A DNA stretch of 64,000 nucleotides, taken from Incurvaria masculella (Eukaryota > Arthropoda > Insecta > Lepidoptera > Incurvariidae). The notes under the pieces were generated by a model that was given only the letters and a program-made list of their open reading frames with translations, was not told the origin of the DNA and ran no database searches. Location of the stretch: NCBI GenBank assembly GCA_946894095.1, contig OX335641.1, positions 9,070,501 to 9,134,500 of the forward strand, given 5' to 3'. The first letter of the stretch is position 1, and the number at the start of each line of letters is the position of its first letter. This document shows, piece after piece, positions 12,565-23,399 of the stretch. Both the position numbers and the translations under genes were made by a program.

Positions 12565-12960
12565 CTTAATACACCTGACATAGGTTAAGTTGACGACGAC
12601 TTTTACACCAGAGAATACTTGTAATGCTATAAAATACATGAATTTATATTATTGCATTAGTAACTTTGCTAGTTGTAAGTAATATAAACTGAGGGTTGCC
12701 ATTTCTATTGTTCTTTGTTTTTTACCTTAATTTGTTCTTCCAAGGAATTGTTTGGAAGTAGCATTTATATCTAAGTATGTATTTCATAATTGTGGAAGGA
12801 AAAAATATGTTATGTAAGCCCGTGAAGTTTCTTTGCGGGTTCTTCTTCACTGGGTTGATCGAATCCGCGGATCTTTGTGACGTAACCTAGTGTAGTTGAC
12901 TACCAAAAAGTTAAATGAAATAATTAAGTTAAATAAAAATAAAATGAAATTAATAAAATA
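12565..12960 (+). mobile_element. 3' UTR copy of the same LINE family
   Basis: Matches 18350-18750 in order: a CACCTGACATAGGTTAAGTT-like start, an internal ATTTATGTA/CATAATTGTG block, GTGAAGTTTCTTTGCGGGTT, CGAATCCGCGGATC, and an AT-rich tail of TAAATAAAATGAAAT type. Strongly 5'-truncated, same strand as the 17-kb copy. Confidence 0.75.
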
Positions 12961-13105
12961 TATTGCGAAGATGGTTTTATCTACAAAGCATAGATTAGAT
13001 AGTATAAAATGTTGATGCTGTGATCAAAAATTATGAATTTGTGATGGAACGGTGCTGACTGTATTATTATGACTAATATGTAATAGGGTGGTTAGGACTT
13101 CAGGT

Positions 13106-13475
13106 AAGTCGTGGCTCAGGGGTGGGTGGACTTGCCTTATATTCCAGAGGACTGGGTTCAAACCCCGGCACGTTCTAGCACCACTTTATTTCTCTTTCTG
13201 AGTTGGATATGTATATTTTGTTACAAATACAAACTGTTTCATAGCTTATAATTGATGTAAAACTGTAGGTCTCTTTCCCCCAATAGGTGGTAGATTTTTA
13301 AGCACACCCGGGTTGGTACATTGCCCCGGGCATTGGATGAAAAGATGGTCGAAGCGGCAACGCAAAATCGTCCGCGTGTTCCATCAAGTTCAATGTAGCC
13401 ATGCTCATACAGGGAATGTGGTGTACGGGGCTAATATCAAAACCATCCACTTCAGGCTCCATAAACAAAACAAAA
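13106..13475 (+). mobile_element. SINE with tRNA-like head
   Basis: Head with A-box GTGGCTCAGGGGTGG (13111) and B-box GGTTCAAACCCC (13149), then the same body (AACTGTAGGTC, GGTTGGTACATTG, TCGAAGCGGCAACG, TTCAATGTAGCCATGCTCA) and tail as the 5S-headed copies. Missing part of the region before the tail. Confidence 0.85.
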
Positions 13476-15165
13476 ATTTACAAACTATGCACTTCTTTGG
13501 ATTAAAGTACTCTTTGAAAAAAATTGACGAAGCCACAGTGGGATGCGTGAATCGACATCGCACAAATGTGCTTTTCAAGACACGTCACTAAGAAATCGAG
13601 TTTATGTCGGAATACATAACTGAAAAAAAATGTGATTATGTAATAGCATCTGAAGCCATCCCTCACCTACTTTGAAGATTCTGTGCAAAAACCTTAATAT
13701 AAAAATTCATAAGGAAACTGTGATGCCAAGGCCTCGTGCAATCATGCTGAACTCCTTATGCAATTATGCTATTGGCATACTTAATTTTAACTAGCATTGG
13801 CTCCGTACGACACACTTGCTCACTCGCCTATAACATTTACCTGTGTATGCATTTTCCTTACTTCGTCTCTACGACGCAATATAATCCGTGCATGCGAGGA
13901 AAATCCATCCGTATGTTGTAAGCATCAGACTTGCATTTTAAACGATCAAATTCTACCGATACACTCATTGTATACATTTAAAGTTGTCCGTCGTCAGGAA
14001 AATTATCTGCGTTTAGAGGACACAAGTTCATCAATGCTTGTATCCAAATGTATGTATTAACACTCAATATGATAAGGTTGAATATTCAATAAACCATGTA
14101 TTCAAGATGCGACCAAAACGTGTCGAGTGAAGATCCTATGTGCCAAATCTTACTATTCGATTATTCAATTATTTATTATGTTCAAGGTTATCTAGGCGTT
14201 TGTCTAGGTATTATTTAAACTTCCATTGTACGAAGAATCGTTTTTTATTTTGTTTCTAGGGATTCAATCGCAAGAAAATATTATCATAAACACAGACAAT
14301 TACATATTGTGTAAATTTAATGACAAGTCTGTGTTAACCAACACCATCGATGAATAGTCAGCCTTTATTTGCGAATATTTTGAATTAATTTGGTTTTACT
14401 TTTAAGGCCACCCCTAGCAGTCAAGGTACGCAAAAAAATCGTATTTTCCTAAAAGGCCCTGGCTAGAACTTAGCTACCAAGCATTGGGTCTCCATAAAGT
14501 AAAGTTTACGATACATAAACACAACATTTTGGCAAACAGTACTTCAGCAACCGATTTTAAGATAAATTATGTCTCCCATTCCGATTTTTTTAAATACATT
14601 AAATACAACACAATGCAACAAATAATTCAAAGGTAACGAAAACAACCGAATTTAGCTCAACCGTGGCCTTCACCCGCGGCCGCTGACCTCTGAGTTAATA
14701 CGTTTATAATTACATACAACCATTTCTCGGTAACTTCTTTATTTATTTGTCTTAGGAGAGAGCTGACGAATAGGCCAACATTAAGTAAAGCATAAAAATC
14801 ATTGTTCTTTATTGCTTTCAGATTTTTTTTATGTTTTATGCCCTGCAAACTGTTTCGGAATAAAATACAATTTAAATGAAATAGTTCAAGTGGTTCTAAT
14901 ACATTTATTTCTACCCAGCCAACTAATGATTCTAATGATCGAATACCTCAGTTTACACGTAATTTTTTAGATATTCTTGCGTGAACATGATGTGATCATG
15001 TTTTTTATGAAACACAAACTGTCATCAGGTTGAAACATATAATATACTAGCTGAGGAATCTAAGCCATCCAGGGACCCACTAAAAATCGGTGCAGCCGTG
15101 CAGTATGAGTTCAGTGATAAGGAAGATAATAATAACAGTTCGTTAAGTATTATTAAATGGAAAGC
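13476..15165. other. unassigned DNA
   Basis: Short ORFs up to about 90 codons show no motif; no repeat recognised. Confidence 0.5.
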
Positions 15166-15169
15166 TTAA

Positions 15170-15640
15170 GGCGCTAGGACTAGCCAACTACTCGCGCCAT
15201 ACAAATGCACCCTTTAACAAATGTAATAATATGTAGTGAAACGCTTCAGCAAATCCAAATAGAACTCCAGACTGATAATGAATTGTTAATATTTTTTTAT
15301 TCCATCATTTATTTAAATAACAATAAAAATAAAAGAGTTGATTTTTCTCATTAGAAATCTGAAAGTAATTCGATTTTTAGATATAAGCAAAAACAGCATA
15401 TATGCATAAACAAAAAATTCCATTTGCTTTTAGATTTCTACATTTAGTCAAAAAAGTTCGGAAATGGACACCGTTTCCGCAATGTATTTTGTATAGAAAA
15501 AGGAAACATACCTTAACGAAAATAGGTTGATTCCTAGACAAGGAATCATATATTGTAAGAATGACACTTATAATCGTCAGACTTAGTTAGTTAACTTGGG
15601 GTGCCTCGTCTAACTTTGCGATTTGGCTAGTACCATGGCC
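15170..15640. mobile_element. TTAA-target MITE, family 1, copy a (471 bp)
   Basis: Flanked by TTAA at 15166-15169 and 15641-15644. Ends GGCGCTAGGACTAGCCAA and (reverse complement) GGCCATGGTACTAGCCAAA form an imperfect TIR. About 95% identical over its length to 48531-49002. No coding capacity. TTAA targets are typical of piggyBac-type mobilisation. Confidence 0.85.
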
Positions 15641-15728
15641 TTAAGTGGAGTTATTAGCTTCTACACCGAATATGCGTCTTAGTGGCTGCATGTAACTGTA
15701 GTATACGTAAAACGTGTGGTTTTTATTC

Positions 15729-15992
15729 GGGTTCCGTTCCCAAAGGTTGCCAACTGAACCCTTATTACTAAGCCTCCGCGGTCCGCCCATTCGTCCGTCC
15801 ATCTCAATGTCACGGGACTGTATCTCATGAACAGAGTGTGTATTTATTTTGCCGCTATAACAACAAATACCTAAAATAAAAAATAAAAATAAATATTGGA
15901 TGGGCCCATACAAAAAACTTATTTTTTTGTGTTTAATCTTGTACGATGGTACGGAACCCTTCGAGTGCGAGTCCGACTCGCCCTTGGCCGGC
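15729..15992 (+). repeat. (CCGT)n repeat, copy 2
   Basis: GGGTTCCGTTCCCAAAGG start, short CCGT run, internal deletion after CTGTATCTCATGAAC, and end hairpin GTGCGAGTCCGACTCGC with TTGGCCGG. Confidence 0.75.
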
Positions 15993-16439
15993 TTAATTAA
16001 TAGGTTATTCCTGTATGTAAATCATATATAACACACGTGTGAATAGATAGAGGTGCCAAATTTGTAAACATCTGATAATGGAGAAATTCAAGAATCTTAT
16101 CAGATTTTTTCTATTCTAGCCTTAGGACAAGTGGATTGATTTTTTGCATAGTTTCATAATAAAACCATATTAAGGGGCATGCTCTTCCGATCAGCACCAG
16201 AAAATATGAAGTAAGACAATCATATCATTTGAAACTAGCGTCATCACATCAATGTGTCCGTATTATATTTGTGTACCTATAAGACAAGACATGGTTTACA
16301 TAACCTCGAGCAAGCAGTTCGTTCATGACTTGGGAAACACTGACTTTGTGATTGACGAGTTCATGTTTCGGCACCGCCCATGTTACCAGACCATACACCT
16401 CCGTTGCGGATAGTAGAATAGCTTATTATTTATTTTTGT

Positions 16440-16700
16440 TTATGTTAGACTTGGCATATGGCGCACGCCAGGACTTACTAAGGTACCCAACGACGCCCAT
16501 GGGTTTTCGAACTTTCAGAGGGCTGCGAAGACCATGCCGGCCGGCCAGGTGCTTTTTCACACCACGTTTGAAGTACCCAGGTCGTAAATTGGAGGAAATA
16601 CCTCTTATTTTTGGAATGTCGACTGTGAATTTATGCATTTTCTGCCTATTCCGCGTTCAGCGAATTTAGAAAGGGGACGGAGGGACAGCGTTATGCAGTT
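16440..16700 (-). mobile_element. LINE C-terminal remnant, family B, reverse
   Basis: Minus strand reads YFKRGVKKHLAGRHGLRSPL, then KPMGVVGYLSKSWRAPYAKS and a stop, the best preserved C-terminus of this family here. Confidence 0.65.
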
Positions 16701-16813
16701 CCGAAGAGTATTCTCCATGGTAAAGACGTTAGATGACAGAGAGATATCCTACAGCCCTTCGGAGTTGGAGGGTCTCCAAATTCAAATTAGTCGGTATCGG
16801 ATGCTTCGTTTTT

Positions 16814-16976
16814 AGGGTTCCGTAGCCAAAGGGTGCCAACAGAACCCTAGCCCTAAGCCTCCGCTGTTCGCCCGTCCGTACATCCGTCCGTCCGTACGTC
16901 CGCGTGTCACAGGGTTGTATCCCATGAATCGTAATAGGTAAGTAGCTAAAATTTTCACAGAGTGTGTATTTATTTT
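16814..16976 (+). repeat. (CCGT)n repeat, copy 3, left part
   Basis: AGGGTTCCGTAGCCAAAGGG to GTGTATTTATTTT; interrupted by the LINE. A short continuation (TAGCAACAGATAGTCAAAAT) lies after the LINE tail at 18749-18787, and the remainder is lost. Confidence 0.75.
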
Positions 16977-18748
16977 ACTATTTAATATATTATTTTGTGG
17001 AAAATAATATATTAAATAGTAAGCAATATGGTTTTCGTAAGGGTATGTCTACCAGTGATGCTATAGCTGCTATGGTAAAATCAGTAATGACAGCTTTGGA
17101 CGGATCCAAACATACCTATGGTATGTTTTGCGACCTATCCAAAGCTTTTGACTGTGTAAATCACAACATATTGATGATAAAATTAGATCATTATGGTATT
17201 AGAGGAAAGTAATTAGATCTGTTTAAATCATACTTTTGTAATAGGCAGCAGATTTGTTACGTGCAAGGTATAAAATCAAACACAGAACCCATCAGCATGG
17301 GAGTACCACAGGGGTCTATTTTGGGTCCTTTGCTCTTCCTCATCTATGTTAATGATATTTCTGGTTGCATATCGAACAATGTAGAATTGGTGATGTTCGC
17401 TGATGATATTTCTCTTGTTTTAGATAATATAAATATAGATTTGTTGCGGGAGTCGCTTGTAACTACTATTGCTTCCCTACATTCATGGTTTCAGAGTAAT
17501 AATTTGCTGCTTAATGTTAACAAAACCAATTTAATGCACTTTGCTCTAGGAACAAATAGACGTATGTTAGATAATACAATGGTCAACGATATGTCCCTAA
17601 ATATGGCAAATGAAATCAATTTCCTGGGCGTGATGTTTGATAATAAGCTAACATGGAAAGCACATATAGATAAACTAGCTGGTAAACTTAGTGCAGCATG
17701 CTACGCTATCAAAAAAATAAAGGAATTATGTGGTATCCAAGCAGCCAAGGCTGTCTATTATGCTTATTTTGACAGTCTCATGTCATATGGCCTGATGTTT
17801 TGGGGAAATGCATCCGATGCAAATCGTATATTTTTATTGCAAAAAAGAGCCTTGCGAAATATCTTAACCATGAGAGTCAGGGACTCGTGTAGAAATGTTT
17901 TTAAGGAACTTGGGATTATGACACTCGCAAATAAGTATATTTACCAAAATATCATATATGCAAAAAAAACAATAGAAATGTCTACCCTTAACTCTGATGT
18001 ACATGACCATGATACTAGAAATAAGTTTAATATACAATGTACCAAACACAGACGAGCTAAAACTTCAAAAAGCTTTATTCACAATAGTGTTAGATTTTAC
18101 AACAAATTACCTGTAGAAATTAGAAATTTGCCTCTTAATAAATTTAAAAATAAGATAAAATTAGTGCTACTTAATAAAGAGTATTACAATTTGAACGAGG
18201 CTCTCTATGATAAAACCCTCTTTAGTGATTTAATATTCTAATTTATATTAATTTTATTTTGACATTGACACTACAATGGTAGTATTTTGTATATATTATA
18301 TTATATTGACTTGATACACTTTATCTGTATCAAAATTGACGAGGGCTCTGTACACCCGACATAGCTGTTAAGTTGACGAAGGCGTTTACACCCGAAATAA
18401 ATACTCAATATGTATAACGATTAGGTTATTAAGTTAAGTAATTTATTTATTAATTAAGACTTTTCACATTGTGGTTTGTTGTTTCCTCGTAGTCCTTAGT
18501 TCTTTGCTCCAGACCGTTCTACCAATGTAAGTTTGGCAGTAGCATTTAGGTATGAAATCATAATTGTGTCATATCATTTATGTGGACGAAAAAAAAAAAG
18601 ACCAAAAAAAAAACATAATTTATAGACCAGTGAAGTTTCTTTGCGGGTTCTTCTTCACTGGTTGATCGAATCCGCGGATCAATCAAATTGTGACATGACT
18701 TAGTGTAGTTTTACTACCAGAAGTTGAATAAATAAATGAAATGAAATA
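16975..18748 (+). mobile_element. 5'-truncated non-LTR retrotransposon (jockey/CR1-like superfamily)
   Basis: Contains the 3' part of the reverse transcriptase ORF and a 3' UTR ending in TGAATAAATAAATGAAATGAAAT. It sits inside a (CCGT)n-type repeat. The repeat's left part stops at GTGTATTTATTTT (16964-16976) and recognisable repeat sequence resumes after the tail with AGCAACAGATAGTCAAAATT. The 5' junction carries a 20-22 bp foldback. The 3' UTR motif around 18626-18700 (TTTGCGGGTTCTTCTTCACT) recurs at 12.8 kb and, degraded, at 46.5 kb. The clade within the superfamily is uncertain. Confidence 0.85.
16997..18241 (+). pseudogene. reverse transcriptase fragment of the LINE, one stop codon
   Basis: Reads from VENNILNSKQYGFRKGMSTS through RT domain A (FCDLSKAFDCVNHNIL), domain B (MGVPQGSILGPLLFLIYVND) and the catalytic box FADD at about 17398. 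The typical C-terminal region follows, with a late FYNKLPVEIRNLP motif. A single in-frame TAA at 17210-17212 interrupts it; both halves are in the same frame and otherwise open for 415 codons. The endonuclease part and start are lost by 5' truncation. Function of the intact family: target-primed reverse transcription. Few defects suggest a young copy. Confidence 0.9.
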
Positions 18749-18845
18749 GCAACAGATAGTCAAAATTAAAAATAATAAAAATCAAATGATGCTCGGCATC
18801 GATTACTCTCACCCGCCTGAGGGCTGTATACGCTCCTTCGTTTTT

Positions 18846-18932
18846 AGGGTTCCGTAGCCAAAGGGTGCCAACAGAACCCTAGTACTAAGCCTCTACTATC
18901 CATCCGTCCGTCCGTCCTTCCGTACGTCCACA
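18846..18932 (+). repeat. (CCGT)n repeat, copy 4, 5' fragment
   Basis: AGGGTTCCGTAGCCAAAGGG and the CCGT run only. Shares with copy 3 the subtype GTAGCCAAAGGGTGCCAAC, so the two may be related by local duplication. Confidence 0.7.
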
Positions 18933-20443
18933 CATTTCATACAAACATATTAATTGGGGCAACATTTGATTAGGATTCATATTATTATTAAAAACACTTT
19001 TTTTTAAATACGCACGTTACGGTATGGTGAAGGTTTCTGCAAAGTTGAAATATGTGTTAGCTTTCGGTTCCATCGAATCAAAAAATGAGATGGTGAAACT
19101 TGAACTGATACAAAACATTTTCTCACATTTAGGTTTAATTTCGAATGCGGCGCCGAAATCGCTCCTCTGTCGGGACGAGCCTAACGAACATTTAATAGAG
19201 GCGCTATAATCGTATCATTTCGCCTAATCTCGACGTACTTGACGTACAGTCGGCAGATAAAAGTGTACACGAAAGAGTGACGTCGTGTACACAAAACGGT
19301 AACAATATAAGTAAAAGTATGTGACTAATCATACGCACCTTGATTCTTAATTTTCCTTACCGTCTCCAGATAAAATGTCAATCAGAAATATGTTTCCGTT
19401 TAGACAGCTTATCGGACTCGTTTGAATAGTGCGTGCGTGAACTACCTCCATGTAGATGGCCCCACAGTCGTTGGTCGCTATTTCTGCTTAAACCCCCAAA
19501 TATCAGAAATTACGAACTATAACCTATTTTGCCGACGACAATACACAGTTATGTATTGAATATCATAAAATAAATTCCCATGAAAGGTTAGCTTGTGTAG
19601 GATAATTATGAGGTATAGCGATAAGAATTGCTGATTGTAAATGGCCCTTTTTGAGCACCTCTTTACAATGGTTATCTAATTAAATCCTACTTATTTTTCA
19701 GTTATTCTAAGAGATTAAATACACAACTGATAAGTTTGCTCGCCAATAATTGCCTGTGACCTCATACTTTTAAGGAGTAATGGCAGAAACAGCTTCTAAC
19801 GACCTTGGCGCCATCTACTTGCGTATGCGTTTAAACGGGCATTGCGTTTAGTATTTACAATACACAATATAATATATTAACCTTTATTTCTGATCATGTC
19901 TTCCCAAATACCTCTGAACACTAAGCTCTTGGTGGTTAACTTTTATATGCCATTTTACTCACAATTATCTTCAAAACGATAAAGTATAAATATTTTCTTT
20001 GCTGGTCATATCTCTGCATCCAACTTAATGTAAGAGGTAATGACGCCGGTCGTTTTGTTTCGGAGATATCTTTCGAGAAAGTTGTGTAACTATTTGACCG
20101 ATGTTTTTCGTTGGCTTGGTAGATATTATTTTCTTCGCTTTTTTCGTTTGTGTTGATTGGTTAACCATAACTTTACCCACAAATTTTATGGAATCCGAAA
20201 TAAGTCGAGTCTTCGTCATAATCATAAATTCATAAGTGTGTACAAAAATGTATGGTTGACGTATCACGTCATATTTCCTTCTTTATTTACAATTTCGTCA
20301 TCTTCGAAATGTTGAATTTAGCTAAAAGCTTAATTCCCATATAATTTCCCGTTACTTTCCCTGATTTCACATAATAATCCTTAAAATCGGGAAAGCCAAA
20401 ATTAAGTATTTGTTTAAGGTCGATGGCAACATTTAGAAAAATA
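18933..20443. other. unassigned DNA
   Basis: Nothing recognised between the LINE/repeat complex and the mariner. Confidence 0.5.
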
Positions 20444-20470
20444 AGGTCGGGGAAAAAGTCTTTTCGCATT
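20444..20470 (+). repeat. left TIR of mariner
   Basis: Starts AGGTCGGGGAAAAAGTC and matches the reverse complement of the right TIR with three mismatches. Confidence 0.9.
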
Positions 20471-20623
20471 ATAGTATGTATGAACTTGTAATAAAATCTC
20501 TTTGGCTATACTATTTGTATCTGGCTGGTTTTGGTATCATTGAAAGTTTAAATTTTAAAGAACATAATTCCAAATTCAAATTAGGAAAATGTGTGATTCT
20601 CATTTGTTTTTCGTACTGTCAAA

Positions 20624-21649
20624 ATGAGTGAATCTAATGAAGAAATTCGATACATTTTAAAATTTTACTACAAAATAGGTAAAAATGCAACGCAAGCCGC
20701 GAAAAAAATTTGCGATGTTTATGGACCTAGTGCAGTGTCTGTGAGAGTAGCACAAATTTGGTTTAAGCGTTTTCAATCCGGAAATTTTGATGTCAAAGAT
20801 GCACGTCGCTCTGGTCGCCCTATTACGGATAAAATGGATGCCATTTTTGAAAAAGTGGAGCAAGATCGGCATATCAGTAGTTACGACGTAGCTGAAGAAC
20901 TAGGAATTGACCACAAAACAGTTTTGGCGCATTTGAAAAAAACTGGGTACACAAAAAAGCTCGATATTTGGGTACCTCACGAGCTCACTGAAAGAAACCT
21001 AATGAACCGTGTACTCATTTGTGATTCTTTATTACGACGTAATGAAACCGAACCATTTTTGAAGAAGCTGATAACTGGTGATGAAAAGTGGATCACGTAC
21101 GACAAGAACGTGCGAAAAAGGTCGTGGTCAAAGGCCGGTCAAGCTTCACAGACTGTGGCGAAACCCGGGTTAACTCGCAACAAGGTGATGCTGTGTGTGT
21201 GGTGGGATTGGAAGGGCATTATTCATTATGAGCTGTTACCACCAGGCAGGACCATCGATTCTGAACTCTACTGCGAACAACTGATGAGATTAAAGCAAGA
21301 AGTTGAGAGAAAGCGGCCGGAATTAATCAACAGAAGGGGTGTGGTTTTTCATCATGATAACGCTAGACCTCACACATCTTTAGCCACTCAGCAAAAACTA
21401 AGAGAGTTTGGCTGGGAGGTGTTAATGCATCCGCCGTATAGTCCTGACCTTGCACCTTCAGATTTCCACCTGTTTAGGTCTCTTCAGAATTCTTTAGGCA
21501 GTGTCAGGTTAACATCACGAGAGGACTGCCAAAACCACTTGTCGCGGTATATTGATCAGAAGTCCCAATATTTCTATAGCAATGGGATCATGTCCCTACC
21601 TACAAGATGGCAAAAAGTTATCGAACAAAATGGTACCTACATACTTTAG
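20624..21649 (+). CDS. mariner transposase, full length (341 aa)
   Basis: Cut-and-paste transposase acting at the TIRs and joining to TA dinucleotides. The N-terminus (about residues 1-110) is a paired helix-turn-helix region (AAKKICDVYGPSAVSVR, then IDHKTVLAHLKK). Next comes the mariner linker motif WVPHELTE, then the DDE/D catalytic core: first Asp in TGDEKW, second in HHDNARPHTS, third in YSPDLAPSDFHLF. The spacing between the last two is exactly 34 residues (DD34D), diagnostic of mariner. The start ATG fits the 5' end and length (family about 340-350 aa). No stop or frameshift is seen, so it could be active if transcribed. It resembles the irritans-like mariners of insects; the subfamily is not certain. 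Confidence 0.95.
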   Translation: MSESNEEIRYILKFYYKIGKNATQAAKKICDVYGPSAVSVRVAQIWFKRFQSGNFDVKDARRSGRPITDKMDAIFEKVEQDRHISSYDVAEELGIDHKTVLAHLKKTGYTKKLDIWVPHELTERNLMNRVLICDSLLRRNETEPFLKKLITGDEKWITYDKNVRKRSWSKAGQASQTVAKPGLTRNKVMLCVWWDWKGIIHYELLPPGRTIDSELYCEQLMRLKQEVERKRPELINRRGVVFHHDNARPHTSLATQQKLREFGWEVLMHPPYSPDLAPSDFHLFRSLQNSLGSVRLTSREDCQNHLSRYIDQKSQYFYSNGIMSLPTRWQKVIEQNGTYIL

Positions 21650-21697
21650 TTAAATGTAAATAAACCATATTAAAAAATGTTTTGAATTTTCTTAAAA

Positions 21698-21724
21698 AAT
21701 GCGAAGAAACTTTTTCCCCAACCT
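21698..21724 (-). repeat. right TIR of mariner
   Basis: Ends ACTTTTTCCCCAACCT, followed by ATA; inverted partner of the TIR at 20444. Confidence 0.9.
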
Positions 21725-21969
21725 ATATTAGTCACACTATATCGTTGCAAAACAGGGTATCTTTTATTAAAATTGTTAATACTGAAGCATACATACTTTA
21801 GTCTACAATATTAAGGTAATCAGGTACAATTTTACTGTCTTCGCATGCTTCACATTGACATTCTCCTGTTGTAACCTAGGGCTATCTACTGTCCATTGTT
21901 GTTTATAAATTCTGCCAGACTTTGATATTGTATTGAAGCCTCCAAGTAGCTTGTAGCTAGACTCATATT

Positions 21970-22195
21970 TGGAAATAAATATTCTCCTTTCGTCCGCCTG
22001 TCCATCTGTCCGGAGAAGTTGCATGCGGTCGATGTCGCGTCTCCGCCGTATGGCTATACGGGAATCCGGCGTTTGTCGAGTTATTTCCCACCCACACAAA
22101 CCCTTCAATACGTCTGCGACTATATTTGCATTTGGCACGGACAGCGGGTCTCACAGTAAGCGCGCTAGCCACATCTGCCTTTTCACCTATGATTT
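21970..22195 (+). repeat. unclassified repeat X, copy a
   Basis: Shares in order with 47075-47370: CGCCGTATGG, GGGAATCCGGCGT, a CCCACAC..CAATACGTC stretch, TATGTTTGCA-like, and GGTCTCACAGTAAGCGCGCT. Directly abuts (CCGT)n copy 5. Confidence 0.55.
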
Positions 22196-22198
22196 TTA

Positions 22199-22470
22199 CG
22201 GTTCCGTAAAACGGAACCGTACCCAATAGGTGCCAACGGGACCCTATTACTAAGCCGCCGCTGTCCGTCCGTCCATCCGTCAGTCCCTGTGAGCGGGCTG
22301 CATCTCATGAACCGTAATAGGTAGACAGTAATTTTTTTCAGAGTGTGTATTTCTATTGCCGCTATAACTACAAAGTTAAAAAATAATAATTAAAGAACGG
22401 CCTCATACAAGAATCGTGATTTTTCTAACATGGTACGGAATCCTAAGTCCGACTCGTACTTGGCCGGTTA
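22199..22470 (+). repeat. (CCGT)n repeat, copy 5
   Basis: CGGTTCCGTAAAACGGAACC start, CCGTCCGTCC run, ATCTCATGAACCGTAATAGG, end TCCGACTCGTACTTGGCCGG with the 5' half of the end palindrome lost. Confidence 0.75.
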
Positions 22471-22639
22471 TTTTAATGATACAGTAGCCTTGATGCTAGT
22501 GTTTGACAGCTCGGTTGGGACACTGGCGGAGCCGACACACTGTGTCCAGGGTTGCCAAATTCCTAAGTGAATGACAAATCCGTGGGCTATTTGTGCGGGT
22601 GGAATTATGAGTAATAATGGGTAATGGCGGCAATATATT

Positions 22640-22790
22640 CAAGCTTGTAGCGCCGCCGCGTCGCCGCGGCCGCGTCGCGCTAACGAGGCGGGAGCGGTCA
22701 CGCGACCAGCTGCGCGCTTCTCCGCCCGTTATGCAGAAACTGCCCGCCCTGGCGACGTCAGCATGGACCTTCCTAATCTGAGCCGAGGTG
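22640..22790. promoter_or_regulatory. CpG-dense islet upstream of the ss exon
   Basis: GCGCCGCCGCGTCGCCGCGG and GCGACGTCAGC in strongly AT-rich surroundings, 2.7 kb 5' of the exon. No TE similarity noticed. Candidate regulatory element only. Confidence 0.3.
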
Positions 22791-22996
22791 TGTCTACCGG
22801 GCCATACCTACATCAATATCACATATATACAAACGTACGATCACGCCGCTTCAATATTTGAATTGATTTGATTTGAAGCTGACAATATTTTACTCGGGCA
22901 AGTAAAATTCACTAATTAAGGAAATATATAGAAATAAATGAATATTATCAAGGGGTTTCCATGGTAAATAAAGTCGCCGGGTCCTGGCATGGGACC

Positions 22997-23352
22997 TTTT
23001 TTATATAACTGGCTAATTGATTGTTAATACCACCGCCATAATATTATCCCAACACATCGCATTCCCGATGGAATTAGGAGCCATGCCAGGATATTTCCTA
23101 TACGAGCATGGATACTTTGAACTGCATTCGAAACAAGACCAAGTTTTCATTGCCGCTTAAATCATCTGTTTATCCAATGCGATGGTACCATCTCTGGCAT
23201 AACCCTCTCACCTGGTAGAGAAAAGGGACCTACAGTGTTACATGGTTTCCGTATCATATCAGCTCGCCTTAAAGAGGTAAAGGAACGTGACGGGGATCGA
23301 ACCCATGACATCAGGCATAAAAACGCCCCACGTCCCTGAGCTACGAGTCGCT
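22997..23352 (-). mobile_element. SINE with tRNA-like head, reverse
   Basis: On the minus strand: GACTCGTAGCTCAGGGACG, B-box GGTTCGATCCCCGTCACG, then body (ACTGTAGGTCCC, GGTACCATCGCATTGG) and tail. Moderately diverged. A separate forward tail piece of the same family follows at 23351-23397, and a forward GGTCCTGGCATGGGACC piece precedes it at 22979. Confidence 0.8.
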
Positions 23353-23399
23353 AATATCACGATATCAGGCGTGGTAACCCATCCATGTGACTTCAAACC

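Larger units (their letters stand above)
20444..21724 (+). mobile_element. complete mariner transposon
   Basis: About 1.28 kb, the usual mariner length. It is bounded by 26-27 bp terminal inverted repeats beginning AGGTCGGGGAAAAAGT (left) and AGGTTGGGGAAAAAGT (right, reverse complement), with three mismatches in 26. TA lies directly outside the left end (20442-20443) and TA occurs 1 nt beyond the right end. It encodes one uninterrupted transposase. Intact ends plus an intact ORF suggest a fairly recent arrival compared with the fossil mariner at 49.1-51.0 kb. Confidence 0.93.

Noticed and set aside
13111..13165. Possible tRNA gene (A and B boxes)
   Set aside because: The flanking SINE body and tail and the lack of a complete cloverleaf show that it is a tRNA-derived SINE head; same for 40.06, 54.45 and 23.3 kb.
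22740..22800. ATG-containing GC-rich stretch as the missing first ss exon
   Set aside because: The encoded residues do not resemble the basic, Arg/Lys-rich N-terminus expected before the bHLH exon.
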